Shown here: positions 17,564 to 24,883 of the stretch, piece by piece
Layout of the letters: each line of letters opens with the position of its first letter
Numbering within the stretch: position 1 is the stretch's first letter
DNA from: Bythopirellula goksoeyrii
Lineage (GTDB): Bacteria > Planctomycetota > Planctomycetia > Pirellulales > Lacipirellulaceae
Direction: 5' to 3'
Assembly: GCF_008065115.1 (NCBI RefSeq)
Contig: NZ_CP042913.1
Span: 6,335,257-6,399,256 of the forward strand
DNA length: 64,000 nucleotides
Notes under the pieces: generated by a model
The model's input: only the letters and a program-made list of their open reading frames with translations
Databases searched by the model: none
What the model was told of the DNA's origin: nothing
Made by a program: the position numbers and the translations under genes

Positions 17564-17590
17564 CAATTCGCCACCAGCGGTGGCGGCTTT
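17534..17590. repeat. REP doublet, family A copy 2
   Basis: It is nearly identical to copy 1, with about one base changed in the spacer. It supplies the last codons and TGA stop of the RAYT gene and ends 14 nt before the ATG of the next membrane protein gene. Confidence 0.85.
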
Positions 17591-17604
17591 ATGGCGAATA
17601 AACC

Positions 17605-17970
17605 ATGAAAATGCCAAGTATCGAAGACTGCGGACCTGTGCTCATTGGCACCGGCTTGGCCGTCGTCCTGGCCGCACAACTTTGGCCCGGCATCCCCATT
17701 GCAGCGGCGATTGCGCTGATCGGTTGCGGGGCGACGTATGTTTCGCACAAAGCCGCGACCGCTGGTCTCGCTGATTCATTGCGCCACCAGCGGTGGCGGC
17801 TTTGTGGCTCATTGCTAGTCTACGGAGCGTTGGTGGGATTGGCCGTAGGTGCTGAATTGGATCTGCGCTTTAATACAATCTTCGTCGCCGATGCCTTGCT
17901 GGCCCTCTTGCTGCTGCTCAGCGCGGTTCAGAGTGTGTTTCACCGCACGGATTCTTCTTCCACTTGGTAG
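17605..17970 (+). CDS. Small membrane protein with a REP doublet inserted in frame
   Basis: The 121-residue product starts at the ATG at 17605 (a second ATG is two codons on). Membrane segments are GPVLIGTGLAVVLAAQLW, IAAAIALIGCGATYV, LLVYGALVGLAVGA and FVADALLALLLLLSAVQ. Between the second and third lies a hydrophilic loop of about 20 residues encoded by a complete family A REP doublet (17746-17806), read in frame without a stop. No function is known. The 3' end overlaps the convergent gene by 31 nt. The gene directly follows the RAYT module, so it may have been hit by that element. Confidence 0.68.
   Translation: MKMPSIEDCGPVLIGTGLAVVLAAQLWPGIPIAAAIALIGCGATYVSHKAATAGLADSLRHQRWRLCGSLLVYGALVGLAVGAELDLRFNTIFVADALLALLLLLSAVQSVFHRTDSSSTW
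17746..17806. repeat. REP doublet, family A copy 3, inside a coding sequence
   Basis: The arms CACAAAGCCGC-G-ACCGCTGGT and ACCAGCGGT-G-GCGGCTTTGTG pair over about 21 nt with one mismatch. The spacer differs from copies 1 and 2. It lies wholly within the membrane protein gene 17605-17970 and keeps the frame. Confidence 0.85.
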
Positions 17971-20621
17971 GTTGGCGTCCGCCAGGCTGTCCGCTGGGCC
18001 GCAGCGGGCCCCAGAGCCAATCCGAGCCAGCCATCATCGATCACCAACTGCGTGACCATCAAGCCGGTCAGCCGCTTGTCTGATTGCAACCTCTTCAGCA
18101 CCGCAATTTCATCGGCCCGGCTGAAAAGTTTGCCCATCACGCTATGCAGCACCACCCGATGGCCAGTCCGCAGATTGCGTCCCGCAAACTGCAGAGTTTC
18201 GTCCTGAACCAGCTTGACCGTCAATCCATCCACTACGGGTCGATGGAACGTATGAACTTCGAAATTGGGAATCTTGTCGCGACCGTGGGCCAGTTCGCGG
18301 ATATTCATCACCAGCTCCAAGCGATCCTCTGCGAAAGAAACATGGACCGCGTCATAGGGTGCAAACTCAACGATCGCACGAGCCGGCAAGTCTTCGGGGG
18401 GCTGGGCATTTTCGTAACCCATTTTCTCAGCCAAAAGTGCGTGGACTTCATGCAGCGTCATGCGACGTCCTTCGAGCTCCAAACCAGCAAGTGCATTGTT
18501 CAGTGCAGTTTCATGAAGCTGCATACTCAACACGCTGTCTGCTGGAGCCGAAGGGCGTGGAGTGTGGGCGGCGAGTTGATCGAGATTCGCCAGCCGCAAC
18601 TGCATCACTGCACGCTTCGCCGTGGTATGCATGTCAACCGTCTCGGCAGCCAGCGCCAAGTTCCCGAAAGGTGCCAGGACCCGATCTTGGAAGCGCTGCT
18701 CTAACTCAGTAAGCTTGGGATCTGCTTCCTTGTCCATCCGGCTGCGCGCCTGGTAAGCTACTTTCGCTTTGACTTGTGACATCGCCTGGTGACGATTTTT
18801 TTGATTTTGATTCTTTCCTAAGTCACGAAACATCGCCCCCAAGATGGGCACTCGATCGAACTGCGAATCAGCACCCAGAAACTCATTGCGCCCGCGTGCC
18901 GTGGACTTCGCCCGTGCAACCTTGAGACCTTCAGGGGCGATTGTGATCACCTTGTCGGCCTCGTATTCATAGCGCGCTGCATTATGCACTCTCACAGGCC
19001 AGGTCTCGCTGCGAGTGCGCGAGTATACTCTTCCATCTGCCTGCAATTCGAACTGCCAAGCGTCTTCATTCGGCAATAGCTCGACTTCAACATCTGTTGA
19101 GGTACGTGAACGACCTTTAACACGTTTACCGGCAATCGATTCCCGCACCGGAGCTGTGCGAATATGCTGTTCAGGGATCATACGATTCATGAGTTCCTTG
19201 CTGATGGCGATTCGCATGTTGGTCCCGCGGTACTGCTCGTGCATTTCTTCGGCAAGTGATTGAAGCTGCTGATTGTTGGACCACCGCATACGCTGCTCAA
19301 GTTGGGCAATAGCTGCCGCATATCGGTGGCCCCCTTGTGCTTCGTAACGCTCCAGGAGTGCTAAGAGGGTATTGAGCTCCACCGGCCCGGTGGCCCAGGG
19401 TCGCAGCTCTCGACCCAGACTCGCCAGCGGCTCGCGGGCAATAAATTCTTGTTGCTGTTCAGTAAGTCGACTATCGGCAAGCCTTGATAGCACTTCTTGC
19501 GCCAGCGTGAGACGTGCATGACGATCGACTCCCACCCCTTCGCTGGTGGCCAGTGCGATCTGATCTAAGAGCAAGTAGTCCCGCCACGCTTCACCATTTG
19601 AGGTGCCAGCCAACAGAGAGGCAATGTCCCCCAGCAAGGGCATCAATGTCCCGCTCGCCTCATATTCGTGGGCGTCAACGGTCGGCGGCTCATCGGCCAA
19701 GAGTAATTCCCAAATACCCAAACGACGCTCTAATCCTTCGGCGGCTTGCAACCAAAGTTGCTGAAGGCCCGGGTCGCGCACGTCGCGGGAACCATCTTTT
19801 CCCTCCGTAGTGAGAGTGCGCAACTGGGCAAGTTTCTCTCTTGCTTCATCGACGGTGGTCCCAATCTCATCGGTCAGCGGCAGGATATATTCCAGTACCT
19901 GGGTGGACCACTCAGCAGTCGTTGAGGCTGCGGACAGGGCTTTCAAACGCTCGATCAACTGCTCCGGGCGTGGGCGAATAAGCGGGCAAGTCGGCTCGGC
20001 CTTAACCTCGACACTCGGTGATTTGTTCGGCTCTGCTTTTTGCGATTCAGATTTCTCCGCCTCGGTGTTTGATTGCTCACTCACCGGCACAGGCTTCTCG
20101 CGAGCAGGCACCGAAGCGGTCTGTATCAGCACTTCGCTTAAGTGCTCCCCTTTGGGACGACGAGGCATGAGCATCGCCAATCGATCCGATTCGTTCTCTA
20201 CTCTCACGATGGGAGCAAGCGGCTCAACGATCAGAGGCGGGTTGTAGGTTCTCTTGAATAGAGGAGGAGAAGGTTCACTCAAATTGGTAAGGTTTGCTTG
20301 GTCGGCAGATGGTTCAACATTCGATGTCGGGGCCGCAATAGCCTCTCCTTCGACGTCTGGTAGTGAGTCCACAATCCCCTGCACCGTCCCGCAAAAATCG
20401 CGTAACATATCCATGTTGAGCGGCACCCGCGCGGGAAGCTCCTGCAGTTCTTGAGCCGCAGGTGTGTATTGCAGTAAGTGCGACTCCTGCTGGCGTGCCA
20501 TCAGCTCATGGACATTCAGTACCGGGTGTTGCCAAATATAGGGCGTTGAAATCGCCAAAGCGACGAGGCAGATTAGCCCTGCCATTAACGGCCACCTTGA
20601 TTTGCGACGTTCCCACCGCAT
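17940..20621 (-). CDS. Large lineage-specific exported or membrane-anchored protein
   Basis: The product has 893 residues. A basic N-terminus (MRWERRKSRW) leads into one membrane helix at about 12-29, so the bulk is likely periplasmic. Residues about 85-210 are a Pro/Glu/Ser-rich linker. The remainder is a long, mostly helical region with Leu/Glu/Arg/Gln composition, followed near residues 500-640 by a more beta-rich part and a C-terminal domain containing YDAVHVSFAEDRLELVMNI. No enzyme motif was recognised. The length, anchor and lack of known domains suggest a planctomycete-specific cell-envelope protein. It stands alone, convergent with the small membrane protein gene. Confidence 0.75.
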   Translation of the reverse strand: MRWERRKSRWPLMAGLICLVALAISTPYIWQHPVLNVHELMARQQESHLLQYTPAAQELQELPARVPLNMDMLRDFCGTVQGIVDSLPDVEGEAIAAPTSNVEPSADQANLTNLSEPSPPLFKRTYNPPLIVEPLAPIVRVENESDRLAMLMPRRPKGEHLSEVLIQTASVPAREKPVPVSEQSNTEAEKSESQKAEPNKSPSVEVKAEPTCPLIRPRPEQLIERLKALSAASTTAEWSTQVLEYILPLTDEIGTTVDEAREKLAQLRTLTTEGKDGSRDVRDPGLQQLWLQAAEGLERRLGIWELLLADEPPTVDAHEYEASGTLMPLLGDIASLLAGTSNGEAWRDYLLLDQIALATSEGVGVDRHARLTLAQEVLSRLADSRLTEQQQEFIAREPLASLGRELRPWATGPVELNTLLALLERYEAQGGHRYAAAIAQLEQRMRWSNNQQLQSLAEEMHEQYRGTNMRIAISKELMNRMIPEQHIRTAPVRESIAGKRVKGRSRTSTDVEVELLPNEDAWQFELQADGRVYSRTRSETWPVRVHNAARYEYEADKVITIAPEGLKVARAKSTARGRNEFLGADSQFDRVPILGAMFRDLGKNQNQKNRHQAMSQVKAKVAYQARSRMDKEADPKLTELEQRFQDRVLAPFGNLALAAETVDMHTTAKRAVMQLRLANLDQLAAHTPRPSAPADSVLSMQLHETALNNALAGLELEGRRMTLHEVHALLAEKMGYENAQPPEDLPARAIVEFAPYDAVHVSFAEDRLELVMNIRELAHGRDKIPNFEVHTFHRPVVDGLTVKLVQDETLQFAGRNLRTGHRVVLHSVMGKLFSRADEIAVLKRLQSDKRLTGLMVTQLVIDDGWLGLALGPAAAQRTAWRTPTYQVEEESVR

Positions 20622-20941
20622 GTATTCCGTCTCCTACCCCGGGGTCAAATCCTTCAAACCACTGGATGCAGCTTTCAACGCTTGGTGCAGATCAATGCGA
20701 GGTGGCGAACGTGAAATCTCGGGGTGGACCCTCAGCTTGGAAGGACCAGAATGGTTCACGACACACAAATGCACTTGTTTTGATAAGATCGGTATTCTGC
20801 GGCGACGTCTTGCGTCTACCTAGGACGACAACGCTATCCCAAGAGGTTTAAAGCAGGTTTATGCATAACCGGATTTCTTTTTCTCGCTTGGGGCCATAAA
20901 AAAGGAAGGATAAGCTGACTTTAACGCCTGCTACTACAAGT
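20622..20941. other. Intergenic DNA before the M20 peptidase gene
   Basis: This is the first 320 nt of the 399-nt divergent gap between the large membrane-anchored protein gene and the peptidase gene. No gene, RNA or convincing promoter was recognised. An AT-rich part with GGTTTAAAGCAGG lies around 20847-20860. The rest of the gap is the inverted repeat at 20942-21011. Confidence 0.45.
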
Positions 20942-21011
20942 GTAGGGTGGGCACCGCCCACCAAAAAGTATGTGAAAGGTTTAGAGTAATTGTGGGCCGT
21001 GCCCACCCTAC
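20942..21011. repeat. Inverted repeat GTAGGGTGGGCA.../...TGCCCACCCTAC before a peptidase gene
   Basis: The arms are about 20 nt (GTAGGGTGGGCACCGCCCAC and GTGGGCCGTGCCCACCCTAC) with near-perfect pairing around an AT-rich centre. It ends 9 nt before the ATG of the M20 peptidase, so it covers the expected ribosome-binding region. Confidence 0.85.
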
Positions 21012-21020
21012 AACGAAATC

Positions 21021-22214
21021 ATGAAAACGAAGCCGCCAAAACTCTCACTCACTCCCAACAGCACTGCAGAAAAGCTGCTCCTGGATTTACTCTCGGTGCC
21101 TGGTGGCAGCGGTCAGGAAGGGGCCATTGCCGATTTGGTCGCAAACCGGTTGTGCGCCACCGGGGTGCCCAAGAGCGCCATCAAGGTCGACCAAGCCAAC
21201 CGCAAATCCGCTCTCAAGGGAGAAACGGGCAACCTCGTCCTCCGCTTGCCGGGCACGATCCGCGGACCTCGCCGCATGTTGTCTGCCCATCTCGACACCG
21301 TGCCGATCTGCCAAGGTGCTCGGCCTGCCAAGCGAGGGAAGCGCATCGTCTCACTCGACGCTCATACGGGACTGGGCGGCGACGACCGCGCAGGAGTCGC
21401 CGTGATACTCTCGACCGCAATCGACATCATCGAGAAGAAACTCCCGTACCCGCCCCTTACTTTCCTGTGGAGCGTGCAAGAAGAAGTGGGATTGAACGGT
21501 GCGCGAAATGCTACTCTGAGCTTGTTGGGCAAACCCACGCTGGCATTCAACTTTGACGGTAAATTGCCGACCTCCCTCACGATCGGCGCCACGGGCGGAC
21601 ATCGCATGAATATCGAGATTCACGGCGTGGCAAGCCACGCCGGCGGCCACCCTGAACAAGGTGTCAGCGCCATCGCCATCGCATCGCTCGCCATCGCTGA
21701 CCTGGTGAACAACGGTTGGCATGGCCTAGTTGAGAAAAATGGCAAACGCGGAACCAGCAACGTCGGCGTCATCCACGGAGGTGCGGCAACCAACGTTGTC
21801 ACCGATTTGGTGCATATTCGCGCTGAAGCTCGCGGCCACGACCCGAAGTTCCGTCAGCGAATTATCGACGAAATCGAGAAAGCGTTTCACCGTGCTGCCA
21901 AGCAAGTCACCAATACCTCCGGCCAATGTGGCGAAGTAAAAATCGAGGGCCGACTCGACTACGAAGCATTTTGTCTGCCGAAAGACGATCCTTCGGTCGT
22001 CGCCGCTCAGCAAGCGGTCGAGGCAGAAGGTTACACCCCCGAGCTCAATATCTCCAACGGTGGCCTCGATGCCAATTGGCTAACCGCGCGAGGCATCCCC
22101 ACGGTCACTCTCGGCTGCGGACAGAACGAAATTCACACCGTCAAAGAGTGGCTCGATTTGACGGAGTTCCATCAAGCGCGTCGCATCGCACTTCGCTTGG
22201 CAACAGAGGTATAA
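21021..22214 (+). CDS. M20-family (PepT-like) metallopeptidase
   Basis: The family uses two zinc ions to cut small peptides in the cytoplasm. The 397-residue product shows the metal and catalytic motifs in order: SAHLDTVP near 90, GLGGDDRAGVA near 117, the Glu pair in VQEEVGLNGA near 155, a lid-domain HGVASHAGGHPEQG, and the C-terminal GGLDANWLTARGIPTVTLG with the last ligand in NEIHTVKEW. This pattern is closest to tripeptide aminopeptidase T. The start at 21021 follows the repeat at 20942-21011. A BFD-ferredoxin gene starts 4 nt after the stop, which suggests cotranscription, though no functional link is known. Confidence 0.92.
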   Translation: MKTKPPKLSLTPNSTAEKLLLDLLSVPGGSGQEGAIADLVANRLCATGVPKSAIKVDQANRKSALKGETGNLVLRLPGTIRGPRRMLSAHLDTVPICQGARPAKRGKRIVSLDAHTGLGGDDRAGVAVILSTAIDIIEKKLPYPPLTFLWSVQEEVGLNGARNATLSLLGKPTLAFNFDGKLPTSLTIGATGGHRMNIEIHGVASHAGGHPEQGVSAIAIASLAIADLVNNGWHGLVEKNGKRGTSNVGVIHGGAATNVVTDLVHIRAEARGHDPKFRQRIIDEIEKAFHRAAKQVTNTSGQCGEVKIEGRLDYEAFCLPKDDPSVVAAQQAVEAEGYTPELNISNGGLDANWLTARGIPTVTLGCGQNEIHTVKEWLDLTEFHQARRIALRLATEV

Positions 22215-22218
22215 CGAC

Positions 22219-22506
22219 ATGAAGCCCGAAGAAGAGCTTTGTCTTTGTTTCCACGTCACCCAGCGCAAGGTGGCCAACTACTTGCGGATCGAAAACCCGC
22301 GCAGCGTTAGTCAACTCTCCGAATGCTACGGGGCAGGAACGGGTTGCGGATGGTGCCGACCTTTTCTTAAGAAAATGTTCGAGGCTCACCGAGCAGGTCT
22401 CACCGAAGCAGAACTGCCGACGGCCTCTGACTATGCCAAATCTCGCAGCGACTACGTGCGTGAAGGTGGCGGCACGCCACCGCCAGGGGCAACGCCGGTG
22501 GAATAG
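22219..22506 (+). CDS. BFD-type [2Fe-2S]-binding protein
   Basis: The 95-residue product has the four cysteines of the bacterioferritin-associated-ferredoxin fold: CLCF near residue 8 and the GAGTGCGWC block near residue 43, with CYGAGTGC between. Such domains carry one [2Fe-2S] cluster and act in iron release or as electron-transfer modules. It follows the M20 peptidase by 4 nt. The last 13 residues (EGGGTPPPGATPVE region) are read from GC-rich palindromic DNA (hairpin at 22465-22481) and look like a repeat-derived tail. Partner proteins are not in the window. Confidence 0.85.
   Translation: MKPEEELCLCFHVTQRKVANYLRIENPRSVSQLSECYGAGTGCGWCRPFLKKMFEAHRAGLTEAELPTASDYAKSRSDYVREGGGTPPPGATPVE
22465..22500. 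repeat. GC-rich hairpins in the 3' end of the BFD gene
   Basis: GGTGGCG-GCA-CGCCACC (22465-22481) is a perfect 7-bp hairpin, and CCACCG...CGGTGG (22478-22500) can form an alternative one. Both lie in the final codons, so they may also serve as a terminator-like structure. Confidence 0.55.
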
Positions 22507-22517
22507 CCGGATTGACC

Positions 22518-22856
22518 TCAGCTCGCCATTTGCTGTCGAAACTCAGCTTCCGTCAATTTCGTCCCCTCGCGGACCATTTCAACCGTGAGTTCCACTTCGG
22601 GCCAGCCGAAGCAAGCCAACAGACGATCAAACTCTCCCGGTGGGCATGCCCCATGCAATTCCACCCGATGCAACACCTCCTCGAAGTCGAACAAATGCCC
22701 ATCGATTTGCCATCGCTCGTCGCCATGGCCTCCCGACCAGATCCAAGACCCATCGGGCTCAAAAATCATGCGAGACAAAACTTCAAGCTCCGCCGCCGCC
22801 TGCTCCCAGGAGCAAGCAAAGGGGTCCGCGAACAGGTTGATATGGAAGTGGTACAT
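22518..22856 (-). CDS. Conserved hypothetical protein
   Basis: The ATG at 22856 gives 112 residues. The frame is open upstream to 23045, but only by reading through the palindrome at 22870-22939 and the RAYT gene in another frame, so the shorter product is chosen. It begins MYHFHINLFADPFACSWEQ and contains aromatic and acidic segments (GSWIWSGGHGDERWQIDGHLFDFEEVLHRVELHG read as a beta-rich core). Its compact form suggests a small soluble protein. No family was recognised. It lies directly downstream of the RAYT module and convergent to the BFD gene. Confidence 0.62.
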   Translation of the reverse strand: MYHFHINLFADPFACSWEQAAAELEVLSRMIFEPDGSWIWSGGHGDERWQIDGHLFDFEEVLHRVELHGACPPGEFDRLLACFGWPEVELTVEMVREGTKLTEAEFRQQMAS

Positions 22857-22869
22857 ATTTTTGAGTCTT

Positions 22870-22939
22870 TCGGGGTCGGGGACGACCCGGCTCGCTTTTT
22901 TGCAAGCGAGCCGGGCGGTCCCCCGCCCCGACCAACTTC
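22870..22939. repeat. Palindrome, family B copy 1
   Basis: This palindrome of about 70 nt has arms GGTCGGGGACGACCCGGCTCGC and GCGAGCCGGGCGGTCCCC...CCGACC around a T-rich loop. It is nearly identical to 23501-23571; the loop differs (ttttttgc versus tttttttac). It lies between the RAYT stop and the hypothetical gene's start. Confidence 0.88.
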
Positions 22940-22950
22940 GCCATCTTTTT

Positions 22951-23475
22951 TCACTCTTCAAACAACGTCGCTCGCTGCCTAGCAATATAAGCAAACGCAT
23001 TATTAAGATACGAATTATCATGGATCGCAATATTCGATCCTTCATCTGCCCACCAGGATTCTCCCTGTTTCAGAGGCCATCGCTCGCTCAAAGCTTGCCC
23101 CACCCAGCGCTTGACCAGACGACGAACCTTCTCGCCATGGATTTCTTTTCTTATGTCACATAAGAGATGCACATGATCTGCCCCACCAGCGCAGATGCGA
23201 TAGCTCCAACCGCCTCGTACACAGATTGCGGGTAGCTGCACCTCAACAAACTTGCGTTGTTCAAGAGTGAAATAGCGCGGTGGAAATTTCATCTTCTCTC
23301 GCTCGAATTGCTTGCGTCGAGGGGAAGCTGCAACGAAGTCCTCACCCGGTTGATTGTACTGCTTGTCGACCGTGGGCCGGTCATCGCCATGAAGACGTGC
23401 GCCGTAGGTGCCAAAAGTGATGTGCCAACTGGTACGAGTAGAGTCGAGGGTTTGATGCGGGTAGACGAGGGGCAC
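22951..23475 (-). CDS. REP-associated tyrosine transposase (RAYT, Y1/HUH family), second type
   Basis: This is a second, unrelated RAYT-like protein of about 174 residues. The GTG at 23475 with AAGG 8-12 nt upstream gives PLVYPHQTLDSTRTSWHITF; a GTG at 23484 is also possible, and the frame is open into the upstream palindrome. Seen are the strand SWHITFGTYGARLHGD typical of Y1 transposases, the HUH motif in GGADHVHLLCDI, the helix GEKVRRLVKRWVGQAL, and the C-terminal DNSYLNNAFAYIARQRAT with the candidate catalytic Tyr. It probably processes the family B palindromes on both sides. It is convergent with nothing and sits downstream of ribBA. Confidence 0.82.
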   Translation of the reverse strand: MPLVYPHQTLDSTRTSWHITFGTYGARLHGDDRPTVDKQYNQPGEDFVAASPRRKQFEREKMKFPPRYFTLEQRKFVEVQLPAICVRGGWSYRICAGGADHVHLLCDIRKEIHGEKVRRLVKRWVGQALSERWPLKQGESWWADEGSNIAIHDNSYLNNAFAYIARQRATLFEE

Positions 23476-23500
23476 AACGTTCACCTTTCGCTTGAAATAT

Positions 23501-23571
23501 TCGGGGTCGGGGACGACCCGGCTCGCTTTTTTTACAAGCGAGCCGGGCGGTCCCCCGCCCCGACCAACTTC
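23501..23571. repeat. Palindrome, family B copy 2
   Basis: It matches copy 1 over about 70 nt. It overlaps the last two bases of the ribBA stop codon, so the 3' end of ribBA has been set by, or lies exactly against, the element. Confidence 0.88.
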
Positions 23572-24781
23572 AATCCAGCGGCAACTGATGCCCCATTTTG
23601 TCACGCTTCGCGGCCATGTATCCGACGTTGTGCTCGTTCATCGGCGGGACGATGGGGACCTGATCCACCACCTCCAAATCAAACCCACCATAGATAAACG
23701 CGTTGGTCTTCTTCGGATTGTTTGTGAGCAATCGCACACGACTCAGCCCCAAATCTTTGAGCAATTGAATCCCTACGCCGTAGTCTCGTGGGTCGGCTTT
23801 GAATCCCAAGGCGAGATTCGCTTCAACGGTGTCGAGTCCCTCATCTTGGAGCTTATAAGCCTTGATCTTCTCTACCAAGCCGATACCACGCCCTTCTTGC
23901 GGGAGATAAACCAACACGCCGCATCCCTCTTGGCTGATCATGTCCAGCGCCATGTGAAGTTGGTCTCCGCAATCACAGCGGAGCGACTCCATGAGGTCCC
24001 CAGTGAAGCAGGAAGAATGAAGTCGCACCAGCGGTGCCGATGACTTCGCCAGATCACCCAACACATACACGATCGGCTCTTGGACTTCATACTTCACCCC
24101 ATAAGCGATGATCGTCCCGTTGCCATAGCGCGTGGGAAGCCGTGCTTCTGCTTTGCGATAAACGAGTTTCTCGCGCACGCGACGGTAAGCAATCAACTGT
24201 TCAATGGAGATGATCGGCAATTTATAATCCACAGCGATTTTGCGCAAGCTGTCCCGCGTCGCTCGGTCGCCATCTTCATCCAGGATTTCGCACAACACCC
24301 CGGCAGGTTGTAATCCCGCCATCCGAGCCAGATCGACTGCAGCCTCGGTGTGCCCGGCCCGCCGCAGAACTCCACCTTCTTTTGCTACCAAAGGAAACAA
24401 GTGTCCAGGTCGATTGAAATCCGACGGCACACTCTCCGGATCACATATTGAAAGGATCGTGCGCGCCCGTTCAGCGGCAGTGATCCCCGTGCGTGTCGAC
24501 CGATGATCGACCGGCACGGTGTAATTGGTTCCCAACGGGGCCGTGTTTTGCTCGACCATCGGCGCCAGCTTGAGCCGCTCACTTACATCTGGCAGGATCG
24601 GCATGCAGAGCTGTCCCCGGCCGTGCGTAATCATAAAATTGACTGTCTCGGTCGTCACCTTCTCGGCGGCACAAACGAAGTCCCCTTCGTTTTCGCGATC
24701 CTCGGCGTCAACAACGACAATGGTCTCCCCTGCAGCGATAGCAGCGACGGCATCTTCTATACTCGAAAATTGGTCAGACAC
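23570..24781 (-). CDS. ribBA: Bifunctional DHBP synthase / GTP cyclohydrolase II
   Basis: RibBA catalyses the two entry reactions of riboflavin synthesis, from ribulose 5-phosphate and from GTP. The 403-residue product has the RibB half (DAEDRENEGDF near 25, HGRGQLCMP, RPGHLFPL, GHTEAAVDL) and the RibA half, with the zinc cysteines in CFTGDLMESLRCDCG, the YLPQEGRGIGL motif and LLTNNPKK. The start is GTG at 24781 with AGGAG about 10 nt upstream. Other rib genes are absent, so this is a stand-alone locus, divergent from the esterase. No FMN riboswitch was recognised upstream. Confidence 0.96.
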   Translation of the reverse strand: MSDQFSSIEDAVAAIAAGETIVVVDAEDRENEGDFVCAAEKVTTETVNFMITHGRGQLCMPILPDVSERLKLAPMVEQNTAPLGTNYTVPVDHRSTRTGITAAERARTILSICDPESVPSDFNRPGHLFPLVAKEGGVLRRAGHTEAAVDLARMAGLQPAGVLCEILDEDGDRATRDSLRKIAVDYKLPIISIEQLIAYRRVREKLVYRKAEARLPTRYGNGTIIAYGVKYEVQEPIVYVLGDLAKSSAPLVRLHSSCFTGDLMESLRCDCGDQLHMALDMISQEGCGVLVYLPQEGRGIGLVEKIKAYKLQDEGLDTVEANLALGFKADPRDYGVGIQLLKDLGLSRVRLLTNNPKKTNAFIYGGFDLEVVDQVPIVPPMNEHNVGYMAAKRDKMGHQLPLD

Positions 24782-24883
24782 GCTCTAGGAACTCCTCTGC
24801 GGACAAACTTGCAATTGGTCAACTCGGAAAGGGATATTATAAGTAGTCTGCAGACTCAGACCAACCGACGGGAGAGATTCGAG

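Larger units (their letters stand above)
16942..17590 (+). mobile_element. REP doublet - RAYT - REP doublet module (family A)
   Basis: Two nearly identical copies (56-57 nt) of a palindromic doublet at 16942-16997 and 17534-17590 flank a REP-associated tyrosine transposase gene at 17012-17563, in direct orientation. Each doublet is two short hairpins, GCGACC-GCC-GGTCGC and CGCCACC-AGC-GGTGGCG, in opposite orientation, and its outer ends AAAGCCGC and GCGGCTTT also pair. This is the layout of REP/BIME elements with their RAYT in other bacteria. Confidence 0.78.
22870..23571 (-). mobile_element. RAYT module flanked by direct copies of family B palindromes
   Basis: Two nearly identical palindromes of about 70 nt, in the same orientation, bracket one RAYT gene. 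The outer copy ends inside the ribBA stop codon region (ribBA stop at 23572-23570). Sequence and family of both palindrome and transposase differ from the module at 16942-17590, so the window holds two independent REP-RAYT systems. Confidence 0.78.

Noticed and set aside
22856-23045. Long N-terminal extension of the hypothetical gene at 22518
   Set aside because: The extension reads through the family B palindrome and the RAYT gene; the ATG at 22856 begins a normal protein.
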